A stretch of 64,000 bases of DNA, from contig JAKGBX010000004.1 of NCBI GenBank assembly GCA_021555075.1, positions 62,001 through 126,000 of the forward strand, in the 5' to 3' direction. A program made the position numbers and the translations under genes. Below, in pieces: positions 43,450 to 53,271 of the stretch. Below the pieces are notes generated by a model. That model did not search any database and was not told where the DNA came from. It was given only the letters and a program-made list of their open reading frames with translations. Within the stretch, counting starts at the first letter, position 1. Every line of letters starts with the position of its first letter. The DNA comes from Rhodobacteraceae bacterium LMO-JJ12 (GTDB lineage Bacteria; Pseudomonadota; Alphaproteobacteria; Rhodobacterales; Rhodobacteraceae).

Positions 43450-44595
43450 ATGCGAAACTCAAGACGCGGTGCGGTCGATCCCTTTATTGTGATGGATGTC
43501 ATGGAAGCCGCGCGCCGGGCCGAGGCGGAGGGGCGCCACATCATTCATATGGAGGTGGGGCAACCCGGTACACCCGCACCAGCCGGGGCGCGCGCGGCTC
43601 TGGCGCGGGCGATGGAGCACGATTCTCTGGGGTATTCGGTGGCTTTGGGGCTGCCCGCGCTGCGCGCCCGGATTGCGCGACATTATCAGGAACGCTACGA
43701 CGTCGATCTGACGCCCGAGAGAGTGATCGTCACCTCGGGGTCGTCGGGGGCCTTTCTTTTGGCTTTCACGGCGTTATTTGACACCGGTGACCGTGTCGGT
43801 ATTGGCGCTCCGGGCTATCCGTCTTATCGGCAGATACTCAAGGCGCTCGATCTTGTCCCGATTGATATTTCGACCCGTCCGGAAAACCGGCTACAACCTG
43901 TCGCCGACGAGCTGAAAAGTCTTGATTTGCAGGGATTGATGGTCGCTTCTCCGGCCAATCCCTCAGGCACAATGCTGGATCGACCTGCACTGGAAGCTCT
44001 GATTTCCGCGAGCCGCGCAAGCGACATGGCGTTTATCAGTGACGAGATTTATCACGGGATCGAATATGAGGCCAAGGCTGTCAGTGCGTTGGAAATTACC
44101 GATGACACCTATGTGATCAATTCCTTTTCCAAGTATTTCTCGATGACTGGCTGGCGCGTCGGATGGATGGTAGTGCCCGAGGACCATGTGCGCGTAATTG
44201 AGCGGCTGGCGCAGAACATGTTCATATGCGCACCGCATGCGTCGCAGGTGGTGGCGCTGGCGGCGATGGATTGCGACGATGAATTGCAGGGCAATCTGGC
44301 CGTGTATCGAAAAAACCGCGCCTTGATGCTGGAAGGGTTGCCCAAAGCCGGGTTTGATCGGATCGCGCCACCTGACGGTGCTTTTTTCGTCTATGCCGAT
44401 GTATCCCACCTGACGCAGGACAGCCGTGCCTTTGCCGCAGAAATCCTTGAAAAAGCGGGAGTGGCCGTTACACCCGGGCTTGATTTTGATCCCGAGCGCG
44501 GAAGCGGCACGCTTCGGTTTTCCTATGCGCGCGCGACCAAAGATATTGAAGAGGGGCTTTCACGCCTTCAGACATTCATGGCGACGCGTGGGTGA
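43450..44595 (+). CDS. PLP-dependent aminotransferase, class I/II
   Basis: A 381-residue fold-type I enzyme. The PLP lysine is in VINSFSKYFSMTGWRVGWMV, and SPANPSGTMLD, ISDEIYHGIEY and the C-terminal LRFSYARA with the substrate-carboxylate Arg are all present. It belongs to the aspartate/tyrosine/aromatic aminotransferase clade. Which amino acid it uses cannot be decided from motifs. It is divergent from the M48 gene with 52 bp between. Confidence 0.9.
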   Translation: MRNSRRGAVDPFIVMDVMEAARRAEAEGRHIIHMEVGQPGTPAPAGARAALARAMEHDSLGYSVALGLPALRARIARHYQERYDVDLTPERVIVTSGSSGAFLLAFTALFDTGDRVGIGAPGYPSYRQILKALDLVPIDISTRPENRLQPVADELKSLDLQGLMVASPANPSGTMLDRPALEALISASRASDMAFISDEIYHGIEYEAKAVSALEITDDTYVINSFSKYFSMTGWRVGWMVVPEDHVRVIERLAQNMFICAPHASQVVALAAMDCDDELQGNLAVYRKNRALMLEGLPKAGFDRIAPPDGAFFVYADVSHLTQDSRAFAAEILEKAGVAVTPGLDFDPERGSGTLRFSYARATKDIEEGLSRLQTFMATRG

Positions 44596-44650
44596 TTTCC
44601 AAGCCATTGGCTTTGCGTTAGGGTTGCGAAAACAAACTTTAGGGCAGGAT

Positions 44651-45871
44651 ATGAGCAGACTGGCCGCAATCCTTATTTTTCTCGCTGTCTCTGTTATGGG
44701 GACATCTGTTGCGGCTCAGGAGTTCTCGGGCCTTGCGCGGGTTGAAGCCGGTGTCAGCAGGGTCACTGATACGCGTGGCGGTATTCGGATTGATATTGGC
44801 TTGTCTCAGGGGGTGCCGTATCGGGTTTATACTTTGCCCGATCCAGATCGCTTGGTCATGGATTTTCGCGAAGTTGATTGGACTGGCCTTGATCCTGCGG
44901 TGTTTGATCAGGCCCAAGCGGTGTCAGAGGTTCGGTTTGGCGGCTTGCGGCCCGGGTGGTCGCGGATGGTGATCGACCTGGGCAAACCAATGCTTGTGAA
45001 CCTTGCCGAGCTGCGCACAGATGTCGAAACCGGTGCCGCGCAACTTTCAGTTACATTGAAAAACGCCACGCGGGAGGCTTTTGATGTTGCCCCGATTCCT
45101 GCCGACTTGGCCTCTTGGGGAATGCCGGGGGCATCGTCTGATAAACCCGTCAAACCCGTGCGCAATGGCCGACTGACCGTGTTGATTGATCCGGGCCATG
45201 GGGGAATCGATCCGGGTGCTGAACGCGACGGAGCGAACGAGAAAAACCTGATGTTGTTGTTCGCTTTCGATTTGCGCGATGCGCTTTTGCGGGTTGATGG
45301 GGTGGATGTTGTCTTGACGCGCGAAGATGATCGCTTCGTGTCTCTTGAGCGTCGTGTTGCCATTGCCCATCAGGAGGGCGCCGATGTCTTTTTGTCGTTG
45401 CACGCAGATGCCCTCTCGGAAGGGCACGCGCATGGTGCGGTGCTCTATACGCTGTCCGATGAAGCCAGCGACGAAGCCAGCGCGCTCTTGGCCGAGCGGC
45501 ATAACCGTGCCGATCTTCTGGCCGGTGTCGATTTGACGGGCAGCGATGATGTGATTGCCGATGTACTTTTGGATCTTGCTCGAATGGAGACCCAGCCACG
45601 GACTGAGGCAATGGCGCGTTCTCTGGTCGAAGCGCTTGATAAAGCGGGCGTTCCACTTAATCGTCGCCCGTATCGCGCCGCAGCATTCTCGGTTTTGAAA
45701 GCAGCCGACATTCCTTCGGTTCTTCTGGAGATCGGATTCTTGTCGAGTGATCGCGATCTGGCCAATCTGTCTGACCCGATCTGGCGGCGCAAAGCGGCGG
45801 CAGGAATCCGCGATGGTTTGCAAGCATGGATGATTACAGATGACGCCGCACGCAGCCTGGTGCGGCAATGA
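44651..45871 (+). CDS. N-acetylmuramoyl-L-alanine amidase (AmiC-type)
   Basis: A periplasmic zinc amidase that splits septal peptidoglycan. The 406-residue product has a signal peptide (MSRLAAILIFLAVSVMGTSVAAQ), an AMIN domain (residues about 25-140, SRVTDTRGGIRIDIGLSQGVPYRVYTLPDPDRLVMDFREVDW) and a C-terminal Amidase_3 domain with zinc ligands in IDPGHGGIDPG and LSLHADA and the catalytic Glu in LLEIGFLSS. It lies just upstream of the PBP1A gene, a frequent pairing in alphaproteobacteria. Confidence 0.94.
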   Translation: MSRLAAILIFLAVSVMGTSVAAQEFSGLARVEAGVSRVTDTRGGIRIDIGLSQGVPYRVYTLPDPDRLVMDFREVDWTGLDPAVFDQAQAVSEVRFGGLRPGWSRMVIDLGKPMLVNLAELRTDVETGAAQLSVTLKNATREAFDVAPIPADLASWGMPGASSDKPVKPVRNGRLTVLIDPGHGGIDPGAERDGANEKNLMLLFAFDLRDALLRVDGVDVVLTREDDRFVSLERRVAIAHQEGADVFLSLHADALSEGHAHGAVLYTLSDEASDEASALLAERHNRADLLAGVDLTGSDDVIADVLLDLARMETQPRTEAMARSLVEALDKAGVPLNRRPYRAAAFSVLKAADIPSVLLEIGFLSSDRDLANLSDPIWRRKAAAGIRDGLQAWMITDDAARSLVRQ

Positions 45872-45940
45872 TATGAATGATCACTGGCGATAAGAGCGCA
45901 GAGGTGGCGAAAACCAGCCGTCACTTCATGAGGATGTGTT

Positions 45941-45969
45941 TTGACGCCACCGGCCATGATGCCTATATA
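45941..45969 (+). promoter_or_regulatory. Predicted mrcA promoter
   Basis: TTGACG (45941-45946) and TATATA (45964-45969) are separated by 17 bp. The start of mrcA is 26 bp further on with an AGGGGG ribosome-binding site, so the leader is about 20 nt. This is one of the strongest promoter matches in the window. Confidence 0.6.
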
Positions 45970-45995
45970 GTTGACGTAAGCAGCAGGGGGCCTTT

Positions 45996-48548
45996 GTGCT
46001 GAGATTTTTCCTTTCCGCACTTGGCGGTCTTTTCAGTTTGGTGACACTGGGTTTGATGATGATCGCCGTGGTGTTGGGGGCTGTGTTCTGGGTGTATGGC
46101 CGGGGCCTTCCCAGCCATGCCAGTTTGGCGCAGTATACGCCGCCGACAATCAGCCGCATCTATTCGGCCGAAGGAAAGATCATTGACGAATTTGCGCGCG
46201 AACGTCGTCTCTTTGTACCAGCGTCAGATATCCCTGATCTGATCAAGCAGGCCTTTATCAGCGCAGAAGACAAGAACTTCTATACCCACAAGGGCTATGA
46301 CACGCGCGGCATCCTGTCGGCTGCTTTTGAAGCGGTGAAATCGCGCGGACGCAACGTGCGCGGCGCTTCAACGATTACCCAACAGGTGATGAAGAACTTC
46401 CTGCTCTCGGGAGATCGGCGAATCGAGCGCAAGATTAAAGAGATTATTCTTGCCACGCGGCTTGAGGAATCTCTGAGCAAAGAAAAGATCCTCGAGCTTT
46501 ACCTCAACGAGATTTTTCTTGGCCAGAACTCCTATGGCGTGGCCGCTGCTGCACAGACCTATTTCAACAAGACCCTGTCGGAGTTGGCCCCGCACGAGGC
46601 CGCGTTCCTCGCCTCCCTGCCCAAGGCTCCGTCGGATTTCCATCCGGTTCGCCGAAAGGATCGACTTCTGTCGCGACGCAATTTCGTTCTCAAGGAGATG
46701 AAGGAGAATGGATATCTGAGCGAAGCCGACTATCAGCAAGAAGTCGCGCAGCCGCTTCGTTCGGTCCAGAACGGCGATTTTGAAAACTACCGTGTCGCGC
46801 TTCCGCCGAGAGACTTTTTTACCGACGAAATTCGCCGCCAACTGAGCCGCGATTTTGGCGAGGAGGAATTCTTTTCGGGCGGGATGAGCGTGCGCGCGAC
46901 TATCGACCCAGAGATGCAGGAGGAGGCCGCACAAGCACTGCAACGCCAGCTTGAGCTCTATGACCGCGGGCTTGGCCTGTGGCGCGGTAGCGGCAAGAAG
47001 ATTCCGCCAGAACAACTCGGTAGTGAGGCAAGCTGGCGTGCCGCTCTTGCCGAAGTAAATATCGCGCGCGACGTCAAATTGGAAAACCGCTGGTATCCGG
47101 CTGTTGTGCTCGAAGTTGGCAAACAGGATGCGCGCATCGGGATTGAAGGGGTTGAGGAAGATGCCGAAGGCCACTGGATCCCTGCGAAAGATGTACAGTG
47201 GGCGCGCAAGCTTCTTGAAAACGGCAAGCGCGGCAAGAAGGCGCGCGTGGCTGGCGATCTGTTGGAGGTGGGCGATGTGGTGCATGTGCGCCGTATGACC
47301 GCCGACAACGATGGCAGTTTTATCCGATGGACGCTCCGGCAGGTGCCGCGCGTTCAGGGCGGTTTTATGGTGATGGACGTCAATTCGGGCCGCGTGATCG
47401 CGATGCAGGGCGGCTTTTCCTATCAGTATTCGGTGTTCAACCGCGCCACTCAGGCACGTCGCCAGCCAGGATCGTCTTTCAAGCCCTTCGTCTACGCCTC
47501 GGCGCTCGATAGTGGTTATACGCCGGCAACGATCATTGTTGACGCGCCGATCGAGATCAATACGCCGCAGGGAGTATGGCGCCCGAAGAACGCGTCGCAT
47601 CAGTATTATGGCCCTACTCCGTTGCGCACCGGTATCGAGCGGTCACGTAACCTGATGACCATTCGTCTTGCTCAGGAAGTGGGTATGGACGTTGTTGCCG
47701 ATTATGCCGAGCGTTTTGGCGTCTACGAACGGATGAGTCCGTTCTTGGCCAACGCACTGGGCTCGGAAGAGACCACCTTGTTCAAGATGGTGTCGGCCTA
47801 TGCCATGTTCGCTAACGGCGGTGAGCGGGTCGAGCCGACGCTGGTCGACCGCGTTCAGGACCGCTATGGCAAGACCGTGTTCCGGCATGACAATCGCGAA
47901 TGCCAAAATTGCGCAGACCCGACCATTCCGCGCAGCAAATCCCCGACGATTACGTCAAATCGCGAACGTGTCATGAATGCGGTGACTGCTTATCAGCTTA
48001 CATCCATGATGCAAGGCGTGGTTGAACGTGGCACAGCTTCGCGACATGTCAACTTGCCGGTGCCTGTCGCTGGCAAGACCGGCACAACCAACGATGCCAA
48101 GGATGTGTGGTTCATTGGCTTCACTTCGAACATCGTGGCAGGTTGTTACATTGGCTATGATACGCCACGCAGCATGGGGCGCGGTGCATCCGGGGGCGGC
48201 ATGTGCGGCCCGGTGTTCCAACAGTTCATGAGCAAGGCAATCAAGAAATACGGTGGCGGCAAGTTCCGTGCGCCCGCCGAGTGTGAATTTATCAAGATCG
48301 ATCGATTTACAGGTGCGCGGCTGACGCCAGATGCCAGCGGACCGAGCGTTGTCTCTGAATGCTTCCGCGAAGGCGAAGAGCCTATTTTCGGCATCACTTT
48401 CGATGGTGGCTTTGCCATGGGATCGAACCTGCCGTTGTTCGAAGAAGCCGAATCTGCGGGACGGCAGGTCACGACATCGACCGGCAAGAAGGCGGTTGTC
48501 GGACCCAAGGCGAGCTTTGGCACACTCAGTTCAGGCGGGCTCTATTGA
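45996..48548 (+). CDS. mrcA: Penicillin-binding protein 1A
   Basis: Bifunctional peptidoglycan synthase of 850 residues. One N-terminal membrane anchor (residues about 3-35) precedes the glycosyltransferase domain with the catalytic Glu in SAEDKNFYTHKGYDTRG and GASTITQQVMKN. The transpeptidase domain carries SxxK in RQPGSSFKPF, and KTG in AGKTGTTNDAKDVWF. An insertion of about 130 residues between the two domains (LWRGSGKKIPPEQ... to VVHVRRM) matches the extra OB-like domain of PBP1A. It starts with GTG. Confidence 0.96.
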   Translation: MLRFFLSALGGLFSLVTLGLMMIAVVLGAVFWVYGRGLPSHASLAQYTPPTISRIYSAEGKIIDEFARERRLFVPASDIPDLIKQAFISAEDKNFYTHKGYDTRGILSAAFEAVKSRGRNVRGASTITQQVMKNFLLSGDRRIERKIKEIILATRLEESLSKEKILELYLNEIFLGQNSYGVAAAAQTYFNKTLSELAPHEAAFLASLPKAPSDFHPVRRKDRLLSRRNFVLKEMKENGYLSEADYQQEVAQPLRSVQNGDFENYRVALPPRDFFTDEIRRQLSRDFGEEEFFSGGMSVRATIDPEMQEEAAQALQRQLELYDRGLGLWRGSGKKIPPEQLGSEASWRAALAEVNIARDVKLENRWYPAVVLEVGKQDARIGIEGVEEDAEGHWIPAKDVQWARKLLENGKRGKKARVAGDLLEVGDVVHVRRMTADNDGSFIRWTLRQVPRVQGGFMVMDVNSGRVIAMQGGFSYQYSVFNRATQARRQPGSSFKPFVYASALDSGYTPATIIVDAPIEINTPQGVWRPKNASHQYYGPTPLRTGIERSRNLMTIRLAQEVGMDVVADYAERFGVYERMSPFLANALGSEETTLFKMVSAYAMFANGGERVEPTLVDRVQDRYGKTVFRHDNRECQNCADPTIPRSKSPTITSNRERVMNAVTAYQLTSMMQGVVERGTASRHVNLPVPVAGKTGTTNDAKDVWFIGFTSNIVAGCYIGYDTPRSMGRGASGGGMCGPVFQQFMSKAIKKYGGGKFRAPAECEFIKIDRFTGARLTPDASGPSVVSECFREGEEPIFGITFDGGFAMGSNLPLFEEAESAGRQVTTSTGKKAVVGPKASFGTLSSGGLY

Positions 48549-48617
48549 TCAGCCGCCTTGCCGTGGACTTGCGGCTGGTTTATCACCCGATTTCAAGCCA
48601 ATCTTGCGGGATATACA

Positions 48618-49745
48618 ATGCGCGCCGAAACCCAGACCATCGTGGCCAATATCGAGAAATCGCTGCATTTGTTGCAGCAGCGCATGGATTGGGATACCGC
48701 CGAGCACCGGCTTGAGGAATTTAACGCGCGGGTGGAAGATCCAAACCTTTGGGACGATCCGCAAAAGGCGCAAAAGCTCATGCGTGACCGGCAGGCTTTG
48801 GTCGATGCGATGGAAGTCTATACCACCATCCGCCGTGATCTCGATGACAATGTCGAATTGATCGAGATGGGCGAAATGGAGGACGACGCCGAGATCGTTA
48901 CCGAGGCGGAAGCGGCGCTGAAAAAGCTCGAAGCCAAAGCTGCTGCCAAGGAGCTTGAAGCGCTTTTGAACGGCGAGGCAGATGCCAACGACACCTTCCT
49001 GGAAATCAACTCCGGGGCAGGCGGTACGGAAAGCTGTGATTGGGCTTCCATGCTGGCGCGGATGTATGTGCGCTGGGCGGAAAAGAAGGGCTACAAAGTT
49101 GAGTTGCAATCGCAAACGCCCGGTGAAGAGGCCGGAATCAAATCGGTCGCCTACAAGATTTCCGGGCATAATGCCTATGGCTGGTTGAAATCCGAAAGCG
49201 GTGTGCACCGATTGGTGCGTATTTCGCCATTTGACAGCGCGGCCAAGCGTCATACGTCGTTCAGTTCGGTCTGGGTCTATCCGGTGGTTGACGACAATAT
49301 CGAAATTGAGGTCAACCCGGCTGATATCCGGATTGATACATACCGCTCCTCGGGTGCCGGTGGTCAGCACGTTAACACCACCGACTCGGCGGTGCGCATC
49401 ACGCATGCGCCGACAGGCATTGTCGTGACCAGTTCGGAAAAGTCCCAGCACCAGAACCGCGATATTGCCATGAAAGCTCTGAAATCGCGTCTCTATCAGC
49501 TTGAGCTTGACCGCCGCAGCGCCGATATCAACGCCGCCCATGAGGCCAAGGGTGATGCAGGCTGGGGCAATCAGATCCGCTCGTATGTGCTTCAGCCCTA
49601 TCAGATGGTCAAAGACCTGAGGACCAGCGTTGAGACATCGGATACGCAGGGTGTTCTGGACGGTGATCTGGACAAATTCATGGCCGCAACGCTCGCCATG
49701 GATTTGAGCGGCAAGAGCCGCGGCGAGGCACAAGCAGACCTCTAG
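48618..49745 (+). CDS. prfB: Peptide chain release factor 2
   Basis: RF2 reads UGA and UAA stop codons. The 375-residue product has the SPF stop-codon-recognition motif ([16 protein letters not shown]) and the GGQ peptidyl-hydrolysis motif ([20 protein letters not shown]). The frame is continuous from the ATG, so the programmed +1 frameshift found in E. coli prfB is absent. The start at 48618 follows an aligned [16 protein letters not shown] opening. Confidence 0.96.
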   Translation: MRAETQTIVANIEKSLHLLQQRMDWDTAEHRLEEFNARVEDPNLWDDPQKAQKLMRDRQALVDAMEVYTTIRRDLDDNVELIEMGEMEDDAEIVTEAEAALKKLEAKAAAKELEALLNGEADANDTFLEINSGAGGTESCDWASMLARMYVRWAEKKGYKVELQSQTPGEEAGIKSVAYKISGHNAYGWLKSESGVHRLVRISPFDSAAKRHTSFSSVWVYPVVDDNIEIEVNPADIRIDTYRSSGAGGQHVNTTDSAVRITHAPTGIVVTSSEKSQHQNRDIAMKALKSRLYQLELDRRSADINAAHEAKGDAGWGNQIRSYVLQPYQMVKDLRTSVETSDTQGVLDGDLDKFMAATLAMDLSGKSRGEAQADL

Positions 49746-49925
49746 AGCGAACCGGTCTCCAAGGCTTGAACCCCAAGGCGAGCTTCAACTTGCGTCGTAC
49801 CAACGCCCTCTGGAAAAGGAGCGTCACGCGTCTTTCGTGCCTTCGCGTACTCGCTAGGTTGTCTTTCTCTGATTGCATCACCGCTCGAACGTATTAACCT
49901 GACTGAAAACTGGGGGACAGATCGC

Positions 49926-51347
49926 GTGACCGATATCCTTGAGCTTGATGCGTTGGAGCAGGCGGCCCTACTTGAAAAGCGCGATATCAGCGCCGAAGAG
50001 TTGATGCGTTTGACGTTGAAACGAATTGCGGCTGTGAACGGCAAGGTGAACGCCATTGTCGCACTGCGTGACGAAGCCGAATTGTTCGCCGAGGCGCGCG
50101 CCGCCGACACTTCTCCTCGCAAGGGCTGGATGCATGGGCTGCCTCTGGCTGTGAAAGACCTGGCCAACGCCAAGGGTTTGCCCACGACTATGGGGTCGCC
50201 GATCTTTAAGGATCAGATTGCCGCTGATGATGATTTGATGGTCGCGCGTATGCGCGCGGCCGGAGCAATTATCATCGGCAAGACCAACACACCAGAATTT
50301 GGCCTTGGGTCACACACCTTCAATCCGGTGTATGGCACGACGCGCAACCCCTATGATACTACGCGCTCTGCCGGTGGTTCGTCAGGCGGCGCGGCTGCGG
50401 CTCTGGCGTGTCGAATGCTGCCCGTGGCAGATGGGTCTGACATGATGGGGTCACTGCGCAACCCTGCCGCCTGGAACAACATCTATGGGTTCAGGCCAAG
50501 CTGGGGGCGGGTGCCTTCAGAGCCGATTGGCGATAGCTTTCTGCATCAACTCGCGACGAATGGCCCGATGGGGCGAAGCCCACGCGACGTGGCGGCATTG
50601 CTTGATGTGCAATCTGGCCCTGACCCGCGCCAACCACACGGGTTTACCGTGACGCCTACGCTTCCCGAAATCGATAGACCTGTAGGTAAGATACGAATTG
50701 GGTGGCTTGGCAATTGGGGCGGCGCATACCCTATGGAAGCGGGCGTGTTGGAACATTGCGAAGCGGCTTTGCCCAAGCTGCGCGATATTGGCTTTGAGGT
50801 TGAGCCTGTAGCCCCCCCATTCGAGGCAGATCAGATATGGCAATCATGGACCACCTTGCGGTCTTGGGCCGTGGCGGGGGGGTCTGAGGCTCTGTATGAG
50901 AACCCGACAACCCGTGCACTTTTGAAAACAGAGGCGATCTGGGAAATCGAACGTGGACTCGGTTTAACCGCGATGGATGTTCACCGCGCCAGCGTTGTGC
51001 GGTCGCAATGGTTCAAACGAGCAGCAGAGCTTTTCGAGAGCTATGATGCGTTGCTTTTGCCGAGCACGCAGGTTTGGCCATTTCCCGCCGAATGGCGCTA
51101 TCCCGAAGAGATTTCGGGGCAAGCGATGGATACCTATCACCGCTGGATGGAAGTGGTGATCCCGGTTGGGCTGATCGGGTTGCCATGTCTGAACATTCCC
51201 ATGGGCTTTGGCGCAAACGGGCTACCCGCCGGTTTGCAGCTTTTTGGCGCGCGCGGATGCGATGCCAAACTACTTCAAATCGGCCAGGTGTGGCATGACG
51301 CAACGAAGTTTCCCGAGCGCCGCCCCGCAATCTTGCCGAACGCTTGA
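49926..51347 (+). CDS. Amidase signature family enzyme
   Basis: A 473-residue amidase with the Ser-cisSer-Lys triad: Lys77 in GLPLAVKDLANAKG, the cis-Ser in SAGGSSGGAAAAL (residues 148-160) and the nucleophile Ser176 in ADGSDMMGSLRNPA. Substrate is unknown; members hydrolyse small amides such as indole-acetamide, nicotinamide or nitrile-derived amides. It is not a GatA, since no gatC or gatB is nearby and the C terminus is shorter. The gene starts with GTG. The 180 bp before it contain no element I can support. Confidence 0.9.
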   Translation: MTDILELDALEQAALLEKRDISAEELMRLTLKRIAAVNGKVNAIVALRDEAELFAEARAADTSPRKGWMHGLPLAVKDLANAKGLPTTMGSPIFKDQIAADDDLMVARMRAAGAIIIGKTNTPEFGLGSHTFNPVYGTTRNPYDTTRSAGGSSGGAAAALACRMLPVADGSDMMGSLRNPAAWNNIYGFRPSWGRVPSEPIGDSFLHQLATNGPMGRSPRDVAALLDVQSGPDPRQPHGFTVTPTLPEIDRPVGKIRIGWLGNWGGAYPMEAGVLEHCEAALPKLRDIGFEVEPVAPPFEADQIWQSWTTLRSWAVAGGSEALYENPTTRALLKTEAIWEIERGLGLTAMDVHRASVVRSQWFKRAAELFESYDALLLPSTQVWPFPAEWRYPEEISGQAMDTYHRWMEVVIPVGLIGLPCLNIPMGFGANGLPAGLQLFGARGCDAKLLQIGQVWHDATKFPERRPAILPNA

Positions 51348-51404
51348 TTTGTTAAGGAAAAAACAGTCTCTTTTTCGCGATACATGTGTGATCGGGGAGA
51401 AGAC

Positions 51405-52199
51405 ATGCACGAACCCTTAGAACTTGGCGTGCCAGAGTTTCGCGCAGTCGAAATGAAGATGCTGAGAGACGCGTTGCGGCGAGGCTGGTCCGACATGAAA
51501 CGCGCGCCTGGTTATGGTTTCATTTTCACCAGCGCCTACGTTGTCATCGGTTTGTTGCTTCTGGTTGTGACCTGGGTCACCGGTCAAACCTATTGGCTGG
51601 TGTTTGCGGCTGTCGGTTTCCCTCTGGTTGGTCCGTTTGCGGCGGTGGGTCTCTACGAGGTGTCGCGCCGGATCGAGCAGGGCCAGCCATTGGACTCAGA
51701 CAAGGTTTTCGGGGTCGTGCTACAGCAAAGTCGACGTCAGCTCCCTTCGATCTGTGCCATCGTCATCATGATATTCCTGTTCTGGTTTTTTCTGGCACAT
51801 ATGATTTTCGCCTTGTTTCTGGGGCTATCCACCATGACGAATGTGTCCAGTTCGTTTGAAGTCTATCAGTCGAGCAGTGGGCTGACGATGTTGGCGGTGG
51901 GATCTGTCGTGGGCGCGGCGTTTGCACTTTTGCTATACACGATTACGGTGATATCCATGCCTTTGCTGCTCGATCGCGAGGTTGATTTCGTAACTGCAAT
52001 GATAATCAGCTTTCAGACGGTATCAGGCAATCCTGGGCCGATGCTGGCATGGGCATTGCTTATTGCGGTGTTGACCTTTGTAGCGCTTGTTCCGGCTTTT
52101 CTGGGACTCTATCTCGTATTGCCACTGCTGGGGCATGCCAGTTGGCATCTTTACGATCAGATTGCGATCCGGGAAGAGGTGTCAGGCCCCCTCACTTGA
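51405..52199 (+). CDS. DUF2189 membrane protein
   Basis: The 264-residue product has about six membrane helices and the DUF2189 features: a polar N terminus (RDALRRGWSDMKRAPGYGFIFTSAYVVIGLLLL), GPFAAVGLYEVSRRIEQGQPLD and a final segment LPLLGHASWHLYDQI. The function is unknown. The ATG at 51405 has a GGGGAGA ribosome-binding site; an earlier in-frame ATG is less likely. The 3' end overlaps the convergent regulator gene by 8 bp. Confidence 0.88.
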   Translation: MHEPLELGVPEFRAVEMKMLRDALRRGWSDMKRAPGYGFIFTSAYVVIGLLLLVVTWVTGQTYWLVFAAVGFPLVGPFAAVGLYEVSRRIEQGQPLDSDKVFGVVLQQSRRQLPSICAIVIMIFLFWFFLAHMIFALFLGLSTMTNVSSSFEVYQSSSGLTMLAVGSVVGAAFALLLYTITVISMPLLLDREVDFVTAMIISFQTVSGNPGPMLAWALLIAVLTFVALVPAFLGLYLVLPLLGHASWHLYDQIAIREEVSGPLT

Positions 52200-53010
52200 A
52201 GGGGACATCCAGATTTAACAGTTTGGCGTGAAATGGGTGCAGGTCTTCGCGCCGCTTCATCCCGCCATGACGCGCGGTGTGATAAATCGCAGCTCTGTTT
52301 GACTGGATATGCTCGTACACCATGCGCGCGGCGCGCCGCCCACTGTGACTTTCGCGAACCGTACGGGTGGCATAGCCTTCCCAGAAGTTGTTTTCATACG
52401 AAGAAACACGCGACAGAAAATTGAATGAACATGTGAGTGCCTGGTGGCGGGCTATCAATGCGGCGATACCTTGTTCCTGTCGCAGGATTACACCGCGAAA
52501 TTCGCGGCTGGCGGCCTCACTGGTCAGCCCTTGTTGATGCATCGCCTCGCGCGGTTCGTAGCCGCGAATGAACGAATGCCCGTCCTTGCGGAAAACATAG
52601 ACCAACCCGACGACAAAGAGCGCGTTGTCAACGAAGCTGGGGCGGCTGAACCGGTAAAACCCTGATGGAAATTCATCTTCCTTGATCGTGATTGACCCAT
52701 TTCCCAGAAATTCTGCAATTTCCGGGTGATTGAAAAGATCGTCTCTCACAGGCTGAATGCTGTTGACCGGTTCCAGTAGGATTCGTGCGTCGACACCAAA
52801 GAATTGGCAGATACGATGCAGAACATCCGGTCTGGGGAAGCTTTCCCCAGACAAGTAGCGGTTGAACTGTGTTCGATTGATTCCCAACTGGCGGCATAAT
52901 CCCGCGATAGAAGTGTATTTGAGCGCGAGTTGACGCAAATTGGCGCCAAAAATGCCTCTTAATTCGGCGGGGTCAATTTTTGTTGCCGCTGTTTCCAAGG
53001 AGTTCTGCAC
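52192..53010 (-). CDS. XRE-type helix-turn-helix transcriptional regulator
   Basis: The 272-residue product has an N-terminal HTH (LRGIFGANLRQLALKYTSIAGLCRQLGINRTQFNRYLSGESFPRPDVLHRICQFFGVD, residues about 17-74) and a long C-terminal part of about 190 residues that is not a common peptidase or cupin domain (PSGFYRFSRPSFVDNALFVVGLVYVFRKDGHSFIRGYEPREAMHQ...). That part probably senses a ligand or forms dimers. A tandem pair of palindromes lies in its promoter region, so autoregulation is likely. Its target set is unknown. Confidence 0.83.
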   Translation of the reverse strand: MQNSLETAATKIDPAELRGIFGANLRQLALKYTSIAGLCRQLGINRTQFNRYLSGESFPRPDVLHRICQFFGVDARILLEPVNSIQPVRDDLFNHPEIAEFLGNGSITIKEDEFPSGFYRFSRPSFVDNALFVVGLVYVFRKDGHSFIRGYEPREAMHQQGLTSEAASREFRGVILRQEQGIAALIARHQALTCSFNFLSRVSSYENNFWEGYATRTVRESHSGRRAARMVYEHIQSNRAAIYHTARHGGMKRREDLHPFHAKLLNLDVPFK

Positions 53011-53074
53011 ACGTAATTTCCCTCTTTGGCCCGAATTTTACCTATTCCCGGTCTATTGGGCGATTCCTTCCTCT

Positions 53075-53080
53075 GTATTA
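53075..53080 (-). promoter_or_regulatory. Possible -10 element of the XRE regulator gene
   Basis: TAATAC on the minus strand lies about 65 bp before the regulator start. The -35 region 17 bp upstream (53098-53103) is poor (TCACAT) and overlaps the first palindromic operator at 53101, which suggests control of polymerase access there. Confidence 0.35.
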
Positions 53081-53100
53081 TCAGTGCTTTGTCGCGGATG

Positions 53101-53140
53101 TGACGCAATTATGCGCCACAAGTGACGCCAATAGGCGTCA
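53101..53140. promoter_or_regulatory. Tandem palindromic operator upstream of the XRE regulator
   Basis: Two 18-bp dyads lie head to tail: TGACGCA-ATTA-TGCGCCA (53101-53118) and TGACGCC-AATA-GGCGTCA (53123-53140). The second is a perfect inverted repeat; the first has one mismatch. Their centres are 22 bp apart, about two helical turns, so two dimers could bind the same face of the DNA. The neighbouring XRE protein is the obvious candidate to bind. Confidence 0.65.
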
Positions 53141-53271
53141 GTCAGCTTAATCATTGTCACAATCATGAGCGCTCGCGACACGTAATTGGGAATGTCCCTT
53201 AGGCTTTGTTTTTCGTCAAATTTGTGGGGCAAGGGGAACTCTCGCTTGGGGATAGAGTATTGGGGATCAAA

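Noticed and set aside
46368-47600. Long antisense frame (about 410 codons) opposite mrcA
   Set aside because: It has no motifs and a composition typical of the reverse strand of a high-GC gene; the sense frame contains all PBP1A motifs.
48618-48760. Programmed frameshift in prfB
   Set aside because: The frame is open from the ATG through the GGQ motif with no in-frame UGA near codon 25, so no frameshift is needed.
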